Assembly (NCBI GenBank): GCA_025936595.1
Contig: JAICTB010000026.1
Span: 1-14,664 of the forward strand
DNA length: 14,664 nt
Reading direction: 5' to 3'
From: Thermoleophilia bacterium
Lineage (GTDB): Bacteria > Actinomycetota > Thermoleophilia > Gaiellales > Gaiellaceae
The translations under genes and the position numbers were made by a program. The notes beneath the pieces are model-generated. The model made no database searches and had not been told where the DNA came from. It saw only the letters and a list, made by a program, of their open reading frames with translations. The first letter of the stretch is position 1; each line of letters opens with the position of its first letter. This document shows positions 1-6,250 of the stretch, in pieces.

Positions 1-1149
1 CTCCGCCAGGCCCGCCAGCAGGCCGCCCAGCATGACCGAGTGGGCCCCGGCCGCCAGCGCCTTGCTGATGTCACCCGAGTAGCGGATGCCCCCGTCCGCG
101 ATCACCGGCACTCCACTGCCCGTGATCCCCTGCACGGCCTGAGAGATCGCGGTGACCTGCGGCACGCCCACGCCGGCGACGACGCGCGTCGTGCAGATCC
201 CGGACGGGCCGATGCCGCACTTCACACCGTCGGCTCCGGCGTCGATGAGCGCCTCGGCGGCCTCGCCGGTCGCGATGTTGCCGGCGATCACCTCGAACTC
301 GCCGGAGAGGCCGGCGATCCGCGCGACCATCTCGACGACGCCACCCGAATGACCGTGCGCCGTGTCGACGACGAGCACGTCGACCCCTGCGGCGGCAAGC
401 GCCTGCGCGCGCTCGATCGCATCGGGACCGACACCGACCGCGGCGCCGACGCGCAAGCGCCCCTGCGTGTCTTTCGTCGCCTGCGGGAACTCGACGCGCT
501 TCTGGATGTCCTTGACGGTGATCAGGCCCTTGATGCGCCCGCTCTCGTCGACGATCGGCAGCTTCTCGATGCGGTGACGGTGGAGGAGCCGCTCGGCCTC
601 GGCAAGCGTCGTGCCGACCGGCGCCGTCACGAGGTCGCGCGACGTCATCAGCGCGGAGACGGGCTGCGCGAGATCTCGCTCGAAGCGCAGGTCGCGGTTC
701 GTAAGGATGCCGACGAGCGTGCCGTCGCCACCCGTGATCGGCACGCCGGAGATGTGGTAGCGCTCCATCAACTCGAGCGCATCGGAGACGAGGGCGTCCG
801 GCGGGAGCGTGACCGGTTCGACGATCATCCCGGCCTCGGAGCGCTTGACCTTGTCGGCCTCGCCAACCTGCGCGTCGATCGAGAGATTGCGGTGCAGGAC
901 TCCGAGCCCGCCCGCGCGCGCGAGCGCGATCGCCATTCGCGCTTCGGTGACGGTGTCCATCGCCGCCGACACGACGGGAACCTCGAGCACGATCGTGCGC
1001 GTCAGGCGCGTGGCCGTCGAGACGGCGTTCGGCAGGACCGACGACTCGGCGGGCACGAGCAGGACATCGTCGAAGGTGAGGCCCTCCTTCGCGAACTTCG
1101 CCGGCAGGCTCGCATCGGTGGCGGCCAGACCGAGCTTCTCGACGTCCAT
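1..1149 (-). CDS. guaB: IMP dehydrogenase, 3' end cut by window edge
   Basis: Oxidises IMP to XMP with NAD+, the committed step of GMP synthesis in the cytoplasm. The first 383 codons are present; the family is usually about 480-500 residues, so roughly the last hundred lie outside. Seen: the N-terminal LTFDDVLLVP and SAAMDTVTEA segments of the catalytic barrel; two CBS domains at about residues 110-225; AGVDVLVVDTAHGHS for NAD/substrate binding; then the catalytic-cysteine loop with Cys319 in GPSGICTTR, and VIADGGIRYSGD further on. The usual loop reads GPGSICTTR, so Ser and Gly are swapped here. The ATG at 1149 was chosen because TACCTT lies 6 nt upstream, which fits a leaderless promoter, and no Shine-Dalgarno is visible. 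It follows the small lipoprotein gene by 32 nt on the same strand. The family assignment is secure; only start and promoter are inferred. Confidence 0.96.
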   Translation of the reverse strand, partial: MDVEKLGLAATDASLPAKFAKEGLTFDDVLLVPAESSVLPNAVSTATRLTRTIVLEVPVVSAAMDTVTEARMAIALARAGGLGVLHRNLSIDAQVGEADKVKRSEAGMIVEPVTLPPDALVSDALELMERYHISGVPITGGDGTLVGILTNRDLRFERDLAQPVSALMTSRDLVTAPVGTTLAEAERLLHRHRIEKLPIVDESGRIKGLITVKDIQKRVEFPQATKDTQGRLRVGAAVGVGPDAIERAQALAAAGVDVLVVDTAHGHSGGVVEMVARIAGLSGEFEVIAGNIATGEAAEALIDAGADGVKCGIGPSGICTTRVVAGVGVPQVTAISQAVQGITGSGVPVIADGGIRYSGDISKALAAGAHSVMLGGLLAGLAE

Positions 1150-1161
1150 CCGGAAAAGGTA
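1150..1161 (-). promoter_or_regulatory. Candidate leaderless -10 element of guaB
   Basis: On the minus strand TACCTT (1161-1156) matches the TAnnnT -10 pattern and is followed by 6 nt and then the ATG at 1149. No purine-rich ribosome site precedes the ATG. This would let guaB be transcribed alone, starting at or near its A, apart from any read-through from the kinase genes upstream. No good -35 was found. Inference from pattern and spacing only. Confidence 0.45.
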
Positions 1162-1181
1162 CCGGCGGCGGCGGATGCGGG

Positions 1182-1364
1182 CTAAGAAGACCGCGCCGTG
1201 GTCGTGCGGTTCGTGTTCGACGGTCCGCTCGGCGTGCCGGTCTTGCCCGTCGTCGGCTGAGGCGGGGGCAGGTGCCCGGACGGCTTCGTGTGGTTCTTTC
1301 CGGAGCCGCAGGCGGCGGCGAGGCCGGCGAGACCGCAGAGGAGGAGTGCGAGCGTTCGCCTCAC
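1182..1364 (-). CDS. Small Pro/Thr-rich lipoprotein of unknown function
   Basis: A 60-aa protein if started at the GTG at 1364: VRRTLALLLCG begins a classic type II signal peptide, ending in the lipobox LAAAC. The lipidated Cys would be residue 19, and the mature part is only about 42 residues, rich in Pro, Thr, Gly and Ser with no predicted fold. An in-frame GTG at 1385 would add seven residues with charged MRGDESL ahead of the Arg pair. I prefer 1364 because GAGGGGA lies about 9 nt upstream. The gene sits 41 nt after the PfkB-type kinase and 32 nt before guaB. No family is recognised; such short tails may act as a surface tether or be a remnant. That it is a gene rests on the good signal peptide and lipobox. 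Confidence 0.6.
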   Translation of the reverse strand: MRRTLALLLCGLAGLAAACGSGKNHTKPSGHLPPPQPTTGKTGTPSGPSNTNRTTTARSS

Positions 1365-1405
1365 GAGGCTCTCGTCCCCTCGCACGCGAACGGAAAACCG
1401 GTGTC

Positions 1406-2362
1406 CTACAACGCTTCGACCGGCGCGAGCTCCGAGAGCTCGACGCCTGCCTGCAGCCGACCCGCCTGCCGCGGGTCGAAGCAGCCGGCGCCCACCTCGA
1501 GGGTCGACGCCGCGCCTGCGGCGACGGCCGAACGAAGCGACTCCTCGTGCGTCCGGCCCGCATGCCGCGCGGCGAGGTAGCCGGCGAGCAGCACGTCACC
1601 TGAGCCGACCGTGGACACGGGCTCGACGGGCGGCGCGAGCACGCGGTAGCTTCTCGGGTCGCGCTCCTCCCGCAGCAGCGCGACGCAACCGAGGTCGGTC
1701 GTGATCAGAACGTTGCGCGCGCCCATCTCCGCAATCGACTGGAGCCCGATGCGGAAATCCTCGTCGTCGTGGAACTCCTGCCCGACGAGCGCCTCCGCCT
1801 CGGCCTGGTTGGGCGAGACGAGGAACGGCTCGGCCTCGACTCCCAGCCGCAGCGGCTCCCCTTCCGTGTCGAGCACGACGGAGACGTGACGCTTCACGAG
1901 CTCGTGCGATGCCTCGGCGTAGAAATCGTCGACGACGTCCCGCGGCAGCGATCCGGCGAACACGACGAGCTCGGCGCCCTGCGTCAGATAACGCAGTTTC
2001 TCGAGCAGCGCCTCGAGCTCAGCACCGCTGACCTCCGGCCCCCATTCGTTGATCTCCGTGTATGTGCCGCCGGTGGGATCGACGACCGCCGTGGACGTCC
2101 GCGACTCGCCTTCGATGTGCACGAAGTCGTTGAGGATCGCCTCGTTCGTCAGCTCCTCGAGGATGCGCGTGCCGGTCTGCCCGCCGACGAGCCCGGTCGC
2201 GACCACCGGAATGCCGAGCGACTTGAGCGCCCGGGCGACGTTGATGCCCTTACCGCCCGCAAGCGTGACGCCGTCGCTCGCGCGATGGCGCTGCCCACGC
2301 TGAAAGTTCGGGACGGTCAGCGTCCGGTCGATCGCCGCGTTGAGTGTGACGGTGACGATCAT
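1406..2362 (-). CDS. PfkB-family hexose-phosphate kinase, 1-phosphofructokinase-like
   Basis: A 318-aa cytoplasmic carbohydrate kinase of the ribokinase/PfkB family. It begins MIVTVTLNAAIDRTL, the typical start of the 1-phosphofructokinase / tagatose-6-phosphate kinase branch, with substrate-binding Asp12. GGKGINVAR at 36-44 is the first PfkB signature. STVGSGDVLLAGY near the C-terminus is the second, with the catalytic base at Asp256. Length is normal (about 310-320). By family it would phosphorylate fructose 1-phosphate or a related sugar phosphate with ATP. No fructose PTS gene is in the window, so the substrate stays open, and 6-phosphofructokinase activity is also possible. The ATG at 2362 lies 3 nt past the stop of the carboxypeptidase gene, with no clear Shine-Dalgarno, suggesting coupled translation. 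Confidence 0.87.
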   Translation of the reverse strand: MIVTVTLNAAIDRTLTVPNFQRGQRHRASDGVTLAGGKGINVARALKSLGIPVVATGLVGGQTGTRILEELTNEAILNDFVHIEGESRTSTAVVDPTGGTYTEINEWGPEVSGAELEALLEKLRYLTQGAELVVFAGSLPRDVVDDFYAEASHELVKRHVSVVLDTEGEPLRLGVEAEPFLVSPNQAEAEALVGQEFHDDEDFRIGLQSIAEMGARNVLITTDLGCVALLREERDPRSYRVLAPPVEPVSTVGSGDVLLAGYLAARHAGRTHEESLRSAVAAGAASTLEVGAGCFDPRQAGRLQAGVELSELAPVEAL

Positions 2363-2365
2363 GGT

Positions 2366-3484
2366 TCAGAGAAAGTGCGCAAGGTGGTGCAGCGTCCGTC
2401 CTGCATACCACCCTAGTCGGCTACCCAGGGCTGGTTTGTTAATGGTTCGCGACGCAACGAGCTGTCGCCGTCCCACCAGCCGCGTCCCGTCCCAGATCTC
2501 CACGCGTCCGAGCACGTCACCCTGGCGGACAGGCAGCGAGAGCTGGACCGGCGCGGTCACGCGTTCGGTGAGCGGATGCCCGAGCCGCGCCGCCGAGACG
2601 AGCGGCTTCGCGGCCACGAGGGCGAGCGGGGCGCGGCCGTACGGCGCCTGCACGTCGGCGTAGTCGCGCCCGGACTGCACGGCGGGCACGACGCGGAACT
2701 GGCCGAGGCCCCAGATGAGAAGCGACTGCAGGTCGACGTTGCGCAGCGACCGCGTCGGGCTGCCGAGCAGCGTCGCGTAGATGGTGACACCGCGGCCACG
2801 CGCGGCCGCGACCTGGCACCAGCCGGCCTGGCCGGTGTGCCCGGTCTTGACGCCGATCGTCTGCGGGAACTGCCTGAGCAGGTCGTCCCACGTGTGCAGC
2901 GTGCGCCCGCCCGCGATCGTGTCGGTCTCCTCGCGCACGGTGTCGCGCACGAACCGCGTCCGCATGACGAGGCGCGCGAGCTTGGTCACGTCAGCGGCGC
3001 TCGAGTATTCGCCCGGCGCGTCGAGCCCGTCGGGGCGCACGAAGCTCGAGTCGGCGAGCCCGAGCTGCGCGGCCTTCGCGTTCATCAGTCGCGCGAACGC
3101 GGAGAAGTCTTCCGAGATTGACAGCGCAAGCGCGTCTGCGGCGTCGTTCGCCGACTGGATGAGCGCGCCCTTCAGCAGGTCGCGCACCGTGAGGCGCTCA
3201 CCCGCGCGCAGGTGGATCGACGACTCCCCCACCGCGGCTGCGCGCGGGTCGACCGTCACCACGTCCGTCAGCCTGTGGTGCTCGAGCGTGAGGAGCACGG
3301 TCATCAGCTTCGTGATCGAAGCGACCGGCACGCGGTCGTGCGCGTGCGAGGAGGCGAGCACCTCACCCGTCCGCGCGTCCTCGATGATGTACGCGCTCGC
3401 ACTGACCGGCGGTGCGCCGGCACGTGCAGTCGCCGGCAGAGCGACGACCATGACCAGCACGCAGAGCAGCAACGCGCGCTTCAT
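2366..3484 (-). CDS. dacA: D-alanyl-D-alanine carboxypeptidase (PBP5/DacA type)
   Basis: A 372-aa secreted serine peptidase that trims the terminal D-Ala from peptidoglycan pentapeptides outside the membrane. Signal peptide at residues 1-22 (MKRALLLCVLVMVVALPATA). All three penicillin-binding motifs are present: SITK with nucleophile Ser56 and Lys59, SAN at 111-113, and KTG at 213-215 in the GVKTGHTGQAGWC context. A PBP5 C-terminal beta domain follows, and the end is an amphipathic stretch (LGWYAGRTLHHLAHFL) like the membrane anchor of this family. The reading frame stays open far upstream, but ATG 3484 is the true start: it carries the signal peptide and forms an ATGA overlap with the LysM gene stop. 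The LysM partner suggests joint cell-wall work. Confidence 0.93.
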   Translation of the reverse strand: MKRALLLCVLVMVVALPATARAGAPPVSASAYIIEDARTGEVLASSHAHDRVPVASITKLMTVLLTLEHHRLTDVVTVDPRAAAVGESSIHLRAGERLTVRDLLKGALIQSANDAADALALSISEDFSAFARLMNAKAAQLGLADSSFVRPDGLDAPGEYSSAADVTKLARLVMRTRFVRDTVREETDTIAGGRTLHTWDDLLRQFPQTIGVKTGHTGQAGWCQVAAARGRGVTIYATLLGSPTRSLRNVDLQSLLIWGLGQFRVVPAVQSGRDYADVQAPYGRAPLALVAAKPLVSAARLGHPLTERVTAPVQLSLPVRQGDVLGRVEIWDGTRLVGRRQLVASRTINKPALGSRLGWYAGRTLHHLAHFL

Positions 3485-3828
3485 TTGATCCGCAGCTTCT
3501 CGCCGATGAAAAGGGACGTCGACTTGACGTTCGGGTTGAGTCGCTCGATCGTCGCGACAGGCACACCGGACTTCGACGAGATCACGCCGAACGTATCTCC
3601 CGCCTGCACGGTCCAGAATCGTTGCGTCGACGACGTGCGGGTCACCTTCGGCTTCGTCTTCGCTGCTCGCGTGGTCTCCACGCGCTTCCCGGGGGGCGTG
3701 ACGCTCGTGGTCGTGCGGGTCGGTGAGCCACCGTTCTCGAGGCCCGAGTGGATCAACACGACGGCGAGGGTCGCGGCGAGCAGAAATCCTGCGGGCGCCG
3801 CATAACGCCGCCAGCCCTCGCTCCGCAC
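3481..3828 (-). CDS. Membrane-anchored LysM-domain protein
   Basis: A 115-aa protein with a short basic N-terminus (VRSEGWRRY), one membrane helix at about 11-28, a Thr/Lys-rich linker at 35-70, and a single C-terminal LysM domain at about 70-115 (FWTVQAGDTFGVISSKSGV ending LFIGEKLRIK). LysM binds N-acetylglucosamine-containing glycans, so the domain should sit outside the membrane on peptidoglycan. The GTG start at 3828 shares its G with the pyrF TAG stop (TAGTG); upstream of it the frame only runs antiphase through pyrF. The stop overlaps the carboxypeptidase start by 4 nt. The linker and LysM resemble the domain often attached to wall hydrolases, but no catalytic domain is present here. 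It may help place or tether the neighbouring carboxypeptidase (inference). Confidence 0.88.
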   Translation of the reverse strand: MRSEGWRRYAAPAGFLLAATLAVVLIHSGLENGGSPTRTTTSVTPPGKRVETTRAAKTKPKVTRTSSTQRFWTVQAGDTFGVISSKSGVPVATIERLNPNVKSTSLFIGEKLRIK

Positions 3829-4673
3829 TACCAGCCCGACGCGGCCCAGATCTCCTGCCTGAGCCGCGCTGCCTCGGCCCCTGCCGCCTCGCGGTAGTCC
3901 GCACCGCTCTCCCGAAACGCGTAGTTGATCGACCGGGATGCGTTGACGAGTGCGCTCGCGGGACCGCTCTGGAATGCGCGTTCGAGGTCGGCGATGGAGC
4001 CCCCCTGCGCGCCGACCCCCGGGAGGAGCAGGATCGTGCGCGGCATCAGCCGGCGCGCCTCGGCGACGGCACGCGGGTGCGTCGCACCGACGACCGCGCC
4101 GACCGACGAGAGACCGCCCTCTCCCACCGTGCCCTCGCCCCATTCCTCGACAAGCCCCGCGACGTGGTGCCACATCGGCCGTCCATCCTTGAGCACGGCG
4201 TCCTGGAGGTCGCCGCTCACGTTCGAGGTGCGGACGATCACGAAGATGCCGACGCCGCCGCGGCGGACGGCGCCGAGAAACGGCTCGACGGAGTCGCGGC
4301 CGAGCCAGGGATTGACGGTGAGCGCGTCGGCGCGCGGCGGCTCCCCCTCGAGGTACGCGTCGGCGTACGCGCGTGCTGTCGAGCCGATGTCGCCCCGCTT
4401 GCCGTCGGCGATCACGAGCACCCCGGCGCGGCGGGCGTACGTGCAGATGCGCTCGAATGCCGCGAGGCCCGCGGAGCCGAGCTGCTCGAAGAACGCGAGT
4501 TGCGGCTTCACCGCGACCGCGTGCGGCGCCACCGCGTCTATGAGCCCGCAGCAGAAGCGCGCGACATCGCCGCGCAGCTCGATCGGCATCAGGTCGACGC
4601 GCGGGTCGAGCCCGACGACGAGCTGCGAGCGCTTCCGCTCGACCTCGGCGGCCAGGCGGTCTGCGAACGTCAT
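3828..4673 (-). CDS. pyrF: Orotidine-5'-phosphate decarboxylase, type 2
   Basis: A 281-aa cytoplasmic enzyme making UMP from OMP, the last step of de novo pyrimidine synthesis. Seen: VGLDPRVDLMP near the N-terminus, VAVKPQLAFFEQLG at about 54-66, and the type 2 active-site signature ADGKRGDIGSTA at 89-100 with Asp90, Lys92 and Asp95. The length and this signature match the longer type 2 (mycobacterial-type) subfamily, not the shorter E. coli type. I chose ATG 4673 because GGGAG lies 8 nt upstream; a GTG at 4688 would add five residues. It lies downstream of HU across a strong hairpin and shares 1 nt with the LysM gene. pyrE sits close by on the other side of HU. Confidence 0.95.
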   Translation of the reverse strand: MTFADRLAAEVERKRSQLVVGLDPRVDLMPIELRGDVARFCCGLIDAVAPHAVAVKPQLAFFEQLGSAGLAAFERICTYARRAGVLVIADGKRGDIGSTARAYADAYLEGEPPRADALTVNPWLGRDSVEPFLGAVRRGGVGIFVIVRTSNVSGDLQDAVLKDGRPMWHHVAGLVEEWGEGTVGEGGLSSVGAVVGATHPRAVAEARRLMPRTILLLPGVGAQGGSIADLERAFQSGPASALVNASRSINYAFRESGADYREAAGAEAARLRQEIWAASGW

Positions 4674-4710
4674 CGTGACCACTCCCACGGGACGAACGGT
4701 AACCCGAGAT

Positions 4711-4738
4711 GCGGAAGGCGGCTTGCGCCGCCTTCCGC
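4711..4738 (-). terminator. Strong hairpin after HU (12-bp stem, GCAA loop)
   Basis: A perfect 12-bp inverted repeat, GCGGAAGGCGGC (4711-4722) with its complement at 4727-4738. On the minus-strand transcript the 4-nt loop reads GCAA, a GNRA tetraloop that adds stability. It starts 23 nt after the HU stop and lies about 38 nt before the pyrF ATG. No run of T follows, so it may be a terminator of the U-less kind common in high-GC bacteria, or an mRNA stabiliser/attenuator partly separating abundant HU from pyrF. Confidence 0.7.
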
Positions 4739-4761
4739 GAGTGCTGCCGAACCGGTCGCCG

Positions 4762-5037
4762 TCAGCTCTTGAGGGCAGCCTTCAGCTGGCTGCCGGCCGA
4801 GAACTTCGGCACGGTGGTGGCTGCGATCTGGACGCGCTCGCCCGTCCGCGGGTTGACGCCCTGGCGGGCGGCGCGCGCCGACGGCGAGAACTTGCCGAAG
4901 CCCGTGAAGTTGACGGTGTCGCCCGCCTTCAGCGTCTCCGTCACCGTCTCCATGAACGCATCGACGGCCTTGCCTGCGTCGCGAGCCGAGAGCCCGCTCT
5001 TCTGCGAGACCCTCTGGATGAAGTCCTGCTTCGTCAA
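4762..5037 (-). CDS. hup: HU-family DNA-bending protein
   Basis: A 91-aa nucleoid protein that binds and bends DNA as a dimer. The whole HU fold is visible: MTKQDFIQRVSQKSGLSARDAGKAVDAF helices, then the GDTVNFTGFGKFSPSARAARQG core, the NPRTGERVQIAATTVPKFSAG beta arm with its tip Pro, and a C-terminal LKAALKS helix. The start is TTG at 5037: AGGAGG sits 7 nt upstream, and the translation from TTG matches the family N-terminus. A nearer ATG lies directly behind the AGGAGG but is out of frame. There is no Lys-rich tail of the kind seen in mycobacterial HupB. It is flanked by pyrE and pyrF, with its own promoter and hairpin. Confidence 0.95.
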   Translation of the reverse strand: MTKQDFIQRVSQKSGLSARDAGKAVDAFMETVTETLKAGDTVNFTGFGKFSPSARAARQGVNPRTGERVQIAATTVPKFSAGSQLKAALKS

Positions 5038-5076
5038 CGAACATCCTCCTGCGTCGGGAACTGGGGGCTAGACCTT

Positions 5077-5113
5077 GGCCCAAACCCTAACAACGGGGTC
5101 GGATATCGCTCAA
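5077..5113 (-). promoter_or_regulatory. Candidate promoter of the HU gene
   Basis: On the minus strand TTGAGC (5113-5108) and TAGGGT (5089-5084) are separated by 18 nt, a sensible housekeeping-sigma arrangement. Transcription would begin near 5077, giving a roughly 40-nt leader with the AGGAGG site. The -35 box overlaps the pyrE stop codon. This is the one promoter in the window with a recognisable -35, fitting a highly expressed gene. Pattern-based. Confidence 0.5.
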
Positions 5114-5658
5114 CCAAGCGGATTTGCGGGGATTTCGAGCAACTCCGAGGCCCGGAAGAGCGGCCGCAGGCGGACAGCGTGCCGCGCGAGCTCGTCGACG
5201 CCCCCCTCCTCGCGATCGACGACGCAGACGGCGTTGGAGACACGAAGCCCCGCCTGGCGGAGCGCCTGGACGGCCTCGATCGCGGCGCCGCCGCTCGTCA
5301 CGACGTCCTCGACGAGGCAGATGCACTCCCCCTCGGCCGAGACGCCTTCGAGCCGGTTCGCGGTGCCGTAGTCCTTCGCGGCCTTGCGCACGATCAGGAA
5401 CGGCAGCCCCGACTCGAGCGACGCAGCGGCCGCGAGCGCCACCGCCCCGAGCTCGGGCCCTGCAATACGGTCGGCCTCGGGCTCGTGCTCGGCGACGGCG
5501 GACGCGATCGCCCGGCCGAGCGGGCCGAGCAGGTGCGGTAGCGTCTCGAAGCGATACTTGTCGAGGTAGTACTTCGAGCGCCGACCCGAGCGTAGGAGAA
5601 AGTCGCCCTCGAGGTAGGCAGCCTCGCGCAGCCCCCGTGCGAGCTCCTCGCGGGTCAT
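5110..5658 (-). CDS. pyrE: Orotate phosphoribosyltransferase
   Basis: A 182-aa cytoplasmic enzyme joining orotate to PRPP to form OMP, the substrate of the nearby PyrF. The PRPP-binding signature CLVEDVVTSGGAA lies at about 114-126, with the expected acidic pair Glu117-Asp118 and the TSGG loop. Also visible are RSGRRSKYYLDKYRF near residues 24-37 and AGPELGAVALAAAAS at 66-80, which form the phosphate and orotate pocket, and RKAAKDYGTANRLEG, the mobile catalytic loop region at 91-105. Length is normal for the family (about 175-215). ATG 5658 forms an ATGA overlap with the small membrane protein gene and has no Shine-Dalgarno of its own, so translation is probably coupled. Confidence 0.95.
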   Translation of the reverse strand: MTREELARGLREAAYLEGDFLLRSGRRSKYYLDKYRFETLPHLLGPLGRAIASAVAEHEPEADRIAGPELGAVALAAAASLESGLPFLIVRKAAKDYGTANRLEGVSAEGECICLVEDVVTSGGAAIEAVQALRQAGLRVSNAVCVVDREEGGVDELARHAVRLRPLFRASELLEIPANPLG

Positions 5659-5858
5659 TGCGCGGCGAGGATCTCGTGCGCCAGTGGCAGCAGGCGGTCG
5701 GCCTCGACCGTGCCTTCGGCGAACGAGTGCATCGAGCCGTCCTCGGCGTAGAGGTCGACCCGCTCGCGCCGCCGGGCGGCGCGGCGCCGCACGAGCACGG
5801 ACCCGGCGAGCGATCCGGCGGCGAGGAGAACGCCTGTCACGAGCTTACGCGGCGGCAT
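5655..5858 (-). CDS. Small single-pass membrane protein, unknown
   Basis: A 67-aa protein: MPPRK, one hydrophobic segment at about 6-23 (LVTGVLLAAGSLAGSVLV), a strongly basic RRRAARRRER stretch at 24-33, then a soluble acidic tail (VDLYAEDGSMHSFAEG) ending in a short helix. By the positive-inside rule the C-terminus is likely cytoplasmic. The start is well supported: AAGGAGG lies 6 nt before ATG 5858. The gene overlaps the Roadblock-like gene by 14 nt and pyrE by 4 nt. I recognise no family. Tight coupling with two cytoplasmic genes marks it as a real gene. Confidence 0.78.
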   Translation of the reverse strand: MPPRKLVTGVLLAAGSLAGSVLVRRRAARRRERVDLYAEDGSMHSFAEGTVEADRLLPLAHEILAAQ

Positions 5859-6228
5859 CGTCCGCCTCCTTCTTCTTCGGGGGACGGCGCTTCGGCTTCG
5901 GGGGGTCGATCGAGCGCAGACAGGTCTTCAGGTCGTAGAAGACCAGGCCGACAGTGGGCTCGGGCGTCGTCGTCGCGGCGATCAGGCGCGCGCCGTCGCG
6001 AACGACGAAGACGCTGCCGGCGATCGTCGCCGCCTCGATCTGCGCGACGCCCGGTCTGAGCTCCTCGGCAGCATCGAGCAGGCGGCGTGCGCGCTCGACG
6101 AGCTGCGCCGCGGCCGATTCGTCGGACAGGTTCGAGCCGAGGACGCCCCCGTCCGCTCCCACGGCAGCCACCTGCCGGACCTGGGGCGAGATCTCGGTGA
6201 GGTCGGCTATCGCCTGGGCCGCGTCCAT
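5845..6228 (-). CDS. Roadblock/LC7-like domain protein
   Basis: A 127-aa cytoplasmic protein. Residues 1-108 alternate helix and strand in the manner of a Roadblock/LC7 domain: an N-terminal helix (AAQAIADLTEI), a strand with VRQVAAVGADGGVLGSN, a helix SAAAQLVERARRLLDAA, then paired strands IEAATIAGSVFVVRDGARLIAATTT and VGLVFYDLKTCLRSI. Such domains usually regulate small Ras-like GTPases, but no GTPase gene is in the window. A Lys/Pro-rich tail (about 109-121) ends in DDAAA. ATG 6228 was chosen because TATGCT lies 7 nt upstream; ATG 6240 would add four residues but overlap that box. It heads the run leading to pyrE. The fold call is by eye and moderate. Confidence 0.72.
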   Translation of the reverse strand: MDAAQAIADLTEISPQVRQVAAVGADGGVLGSNLSDESAAAQLVERARRLLDAAEELRPGVAQIEAATIAGSVFVVRDGARLIAATTTPEPTVGLVFYDLKTCLRSIDPPKPKRRPPKKKEADDAAA

Positions 6229-6250
6229 CGTGGCGAGCATACTGGCGCGC
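6229..6250. promoter_or_regulatory. Overlapping divergent leaderless promoters
   Basis: The 22 bp between two start codons hold overlapping -10 boxes. Plus strand: CATACT (6238-6243), 7 nt, GTG 6251. Minus strand: TATGCT (6241-6236), 7 nt, ATG 6228. Both spacings put the transcription start at the start codon, and neither gene has a Shine-Dalgarno. No good -35 is seen on either side. RNA polymerase could bind in only one direction at a time. Pattern-based inference. Confidence 0.5.

Noticed and set aside
40..1185. Long plus-strand open frame across guaB
   Set aside because: Antisense shadow; the translation is Arg/Asp-rich with no domain, while the minus strand reads as IMP dehydrogenase.
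1700..1900. Possible extra genes on the plus strand inside the kinase gene
   Set aside because: Short, no motif, no ribosome site; the minus strand is fully explained by the kinase.
3485..3904. N-terminal extension of the D-Ala-D-Ala carboxypeptidase frame
   Set aside because: Overlaps the LysM gene in another phase and would place the signal peptide 140 residues inside the protein.
4670..5083. Open frame starting behind the AGGAGG at the HU start
   Set aside because: Out of frame with HU; Arg-rich translation with no domain, and its ATG is too close to the ribosome site.
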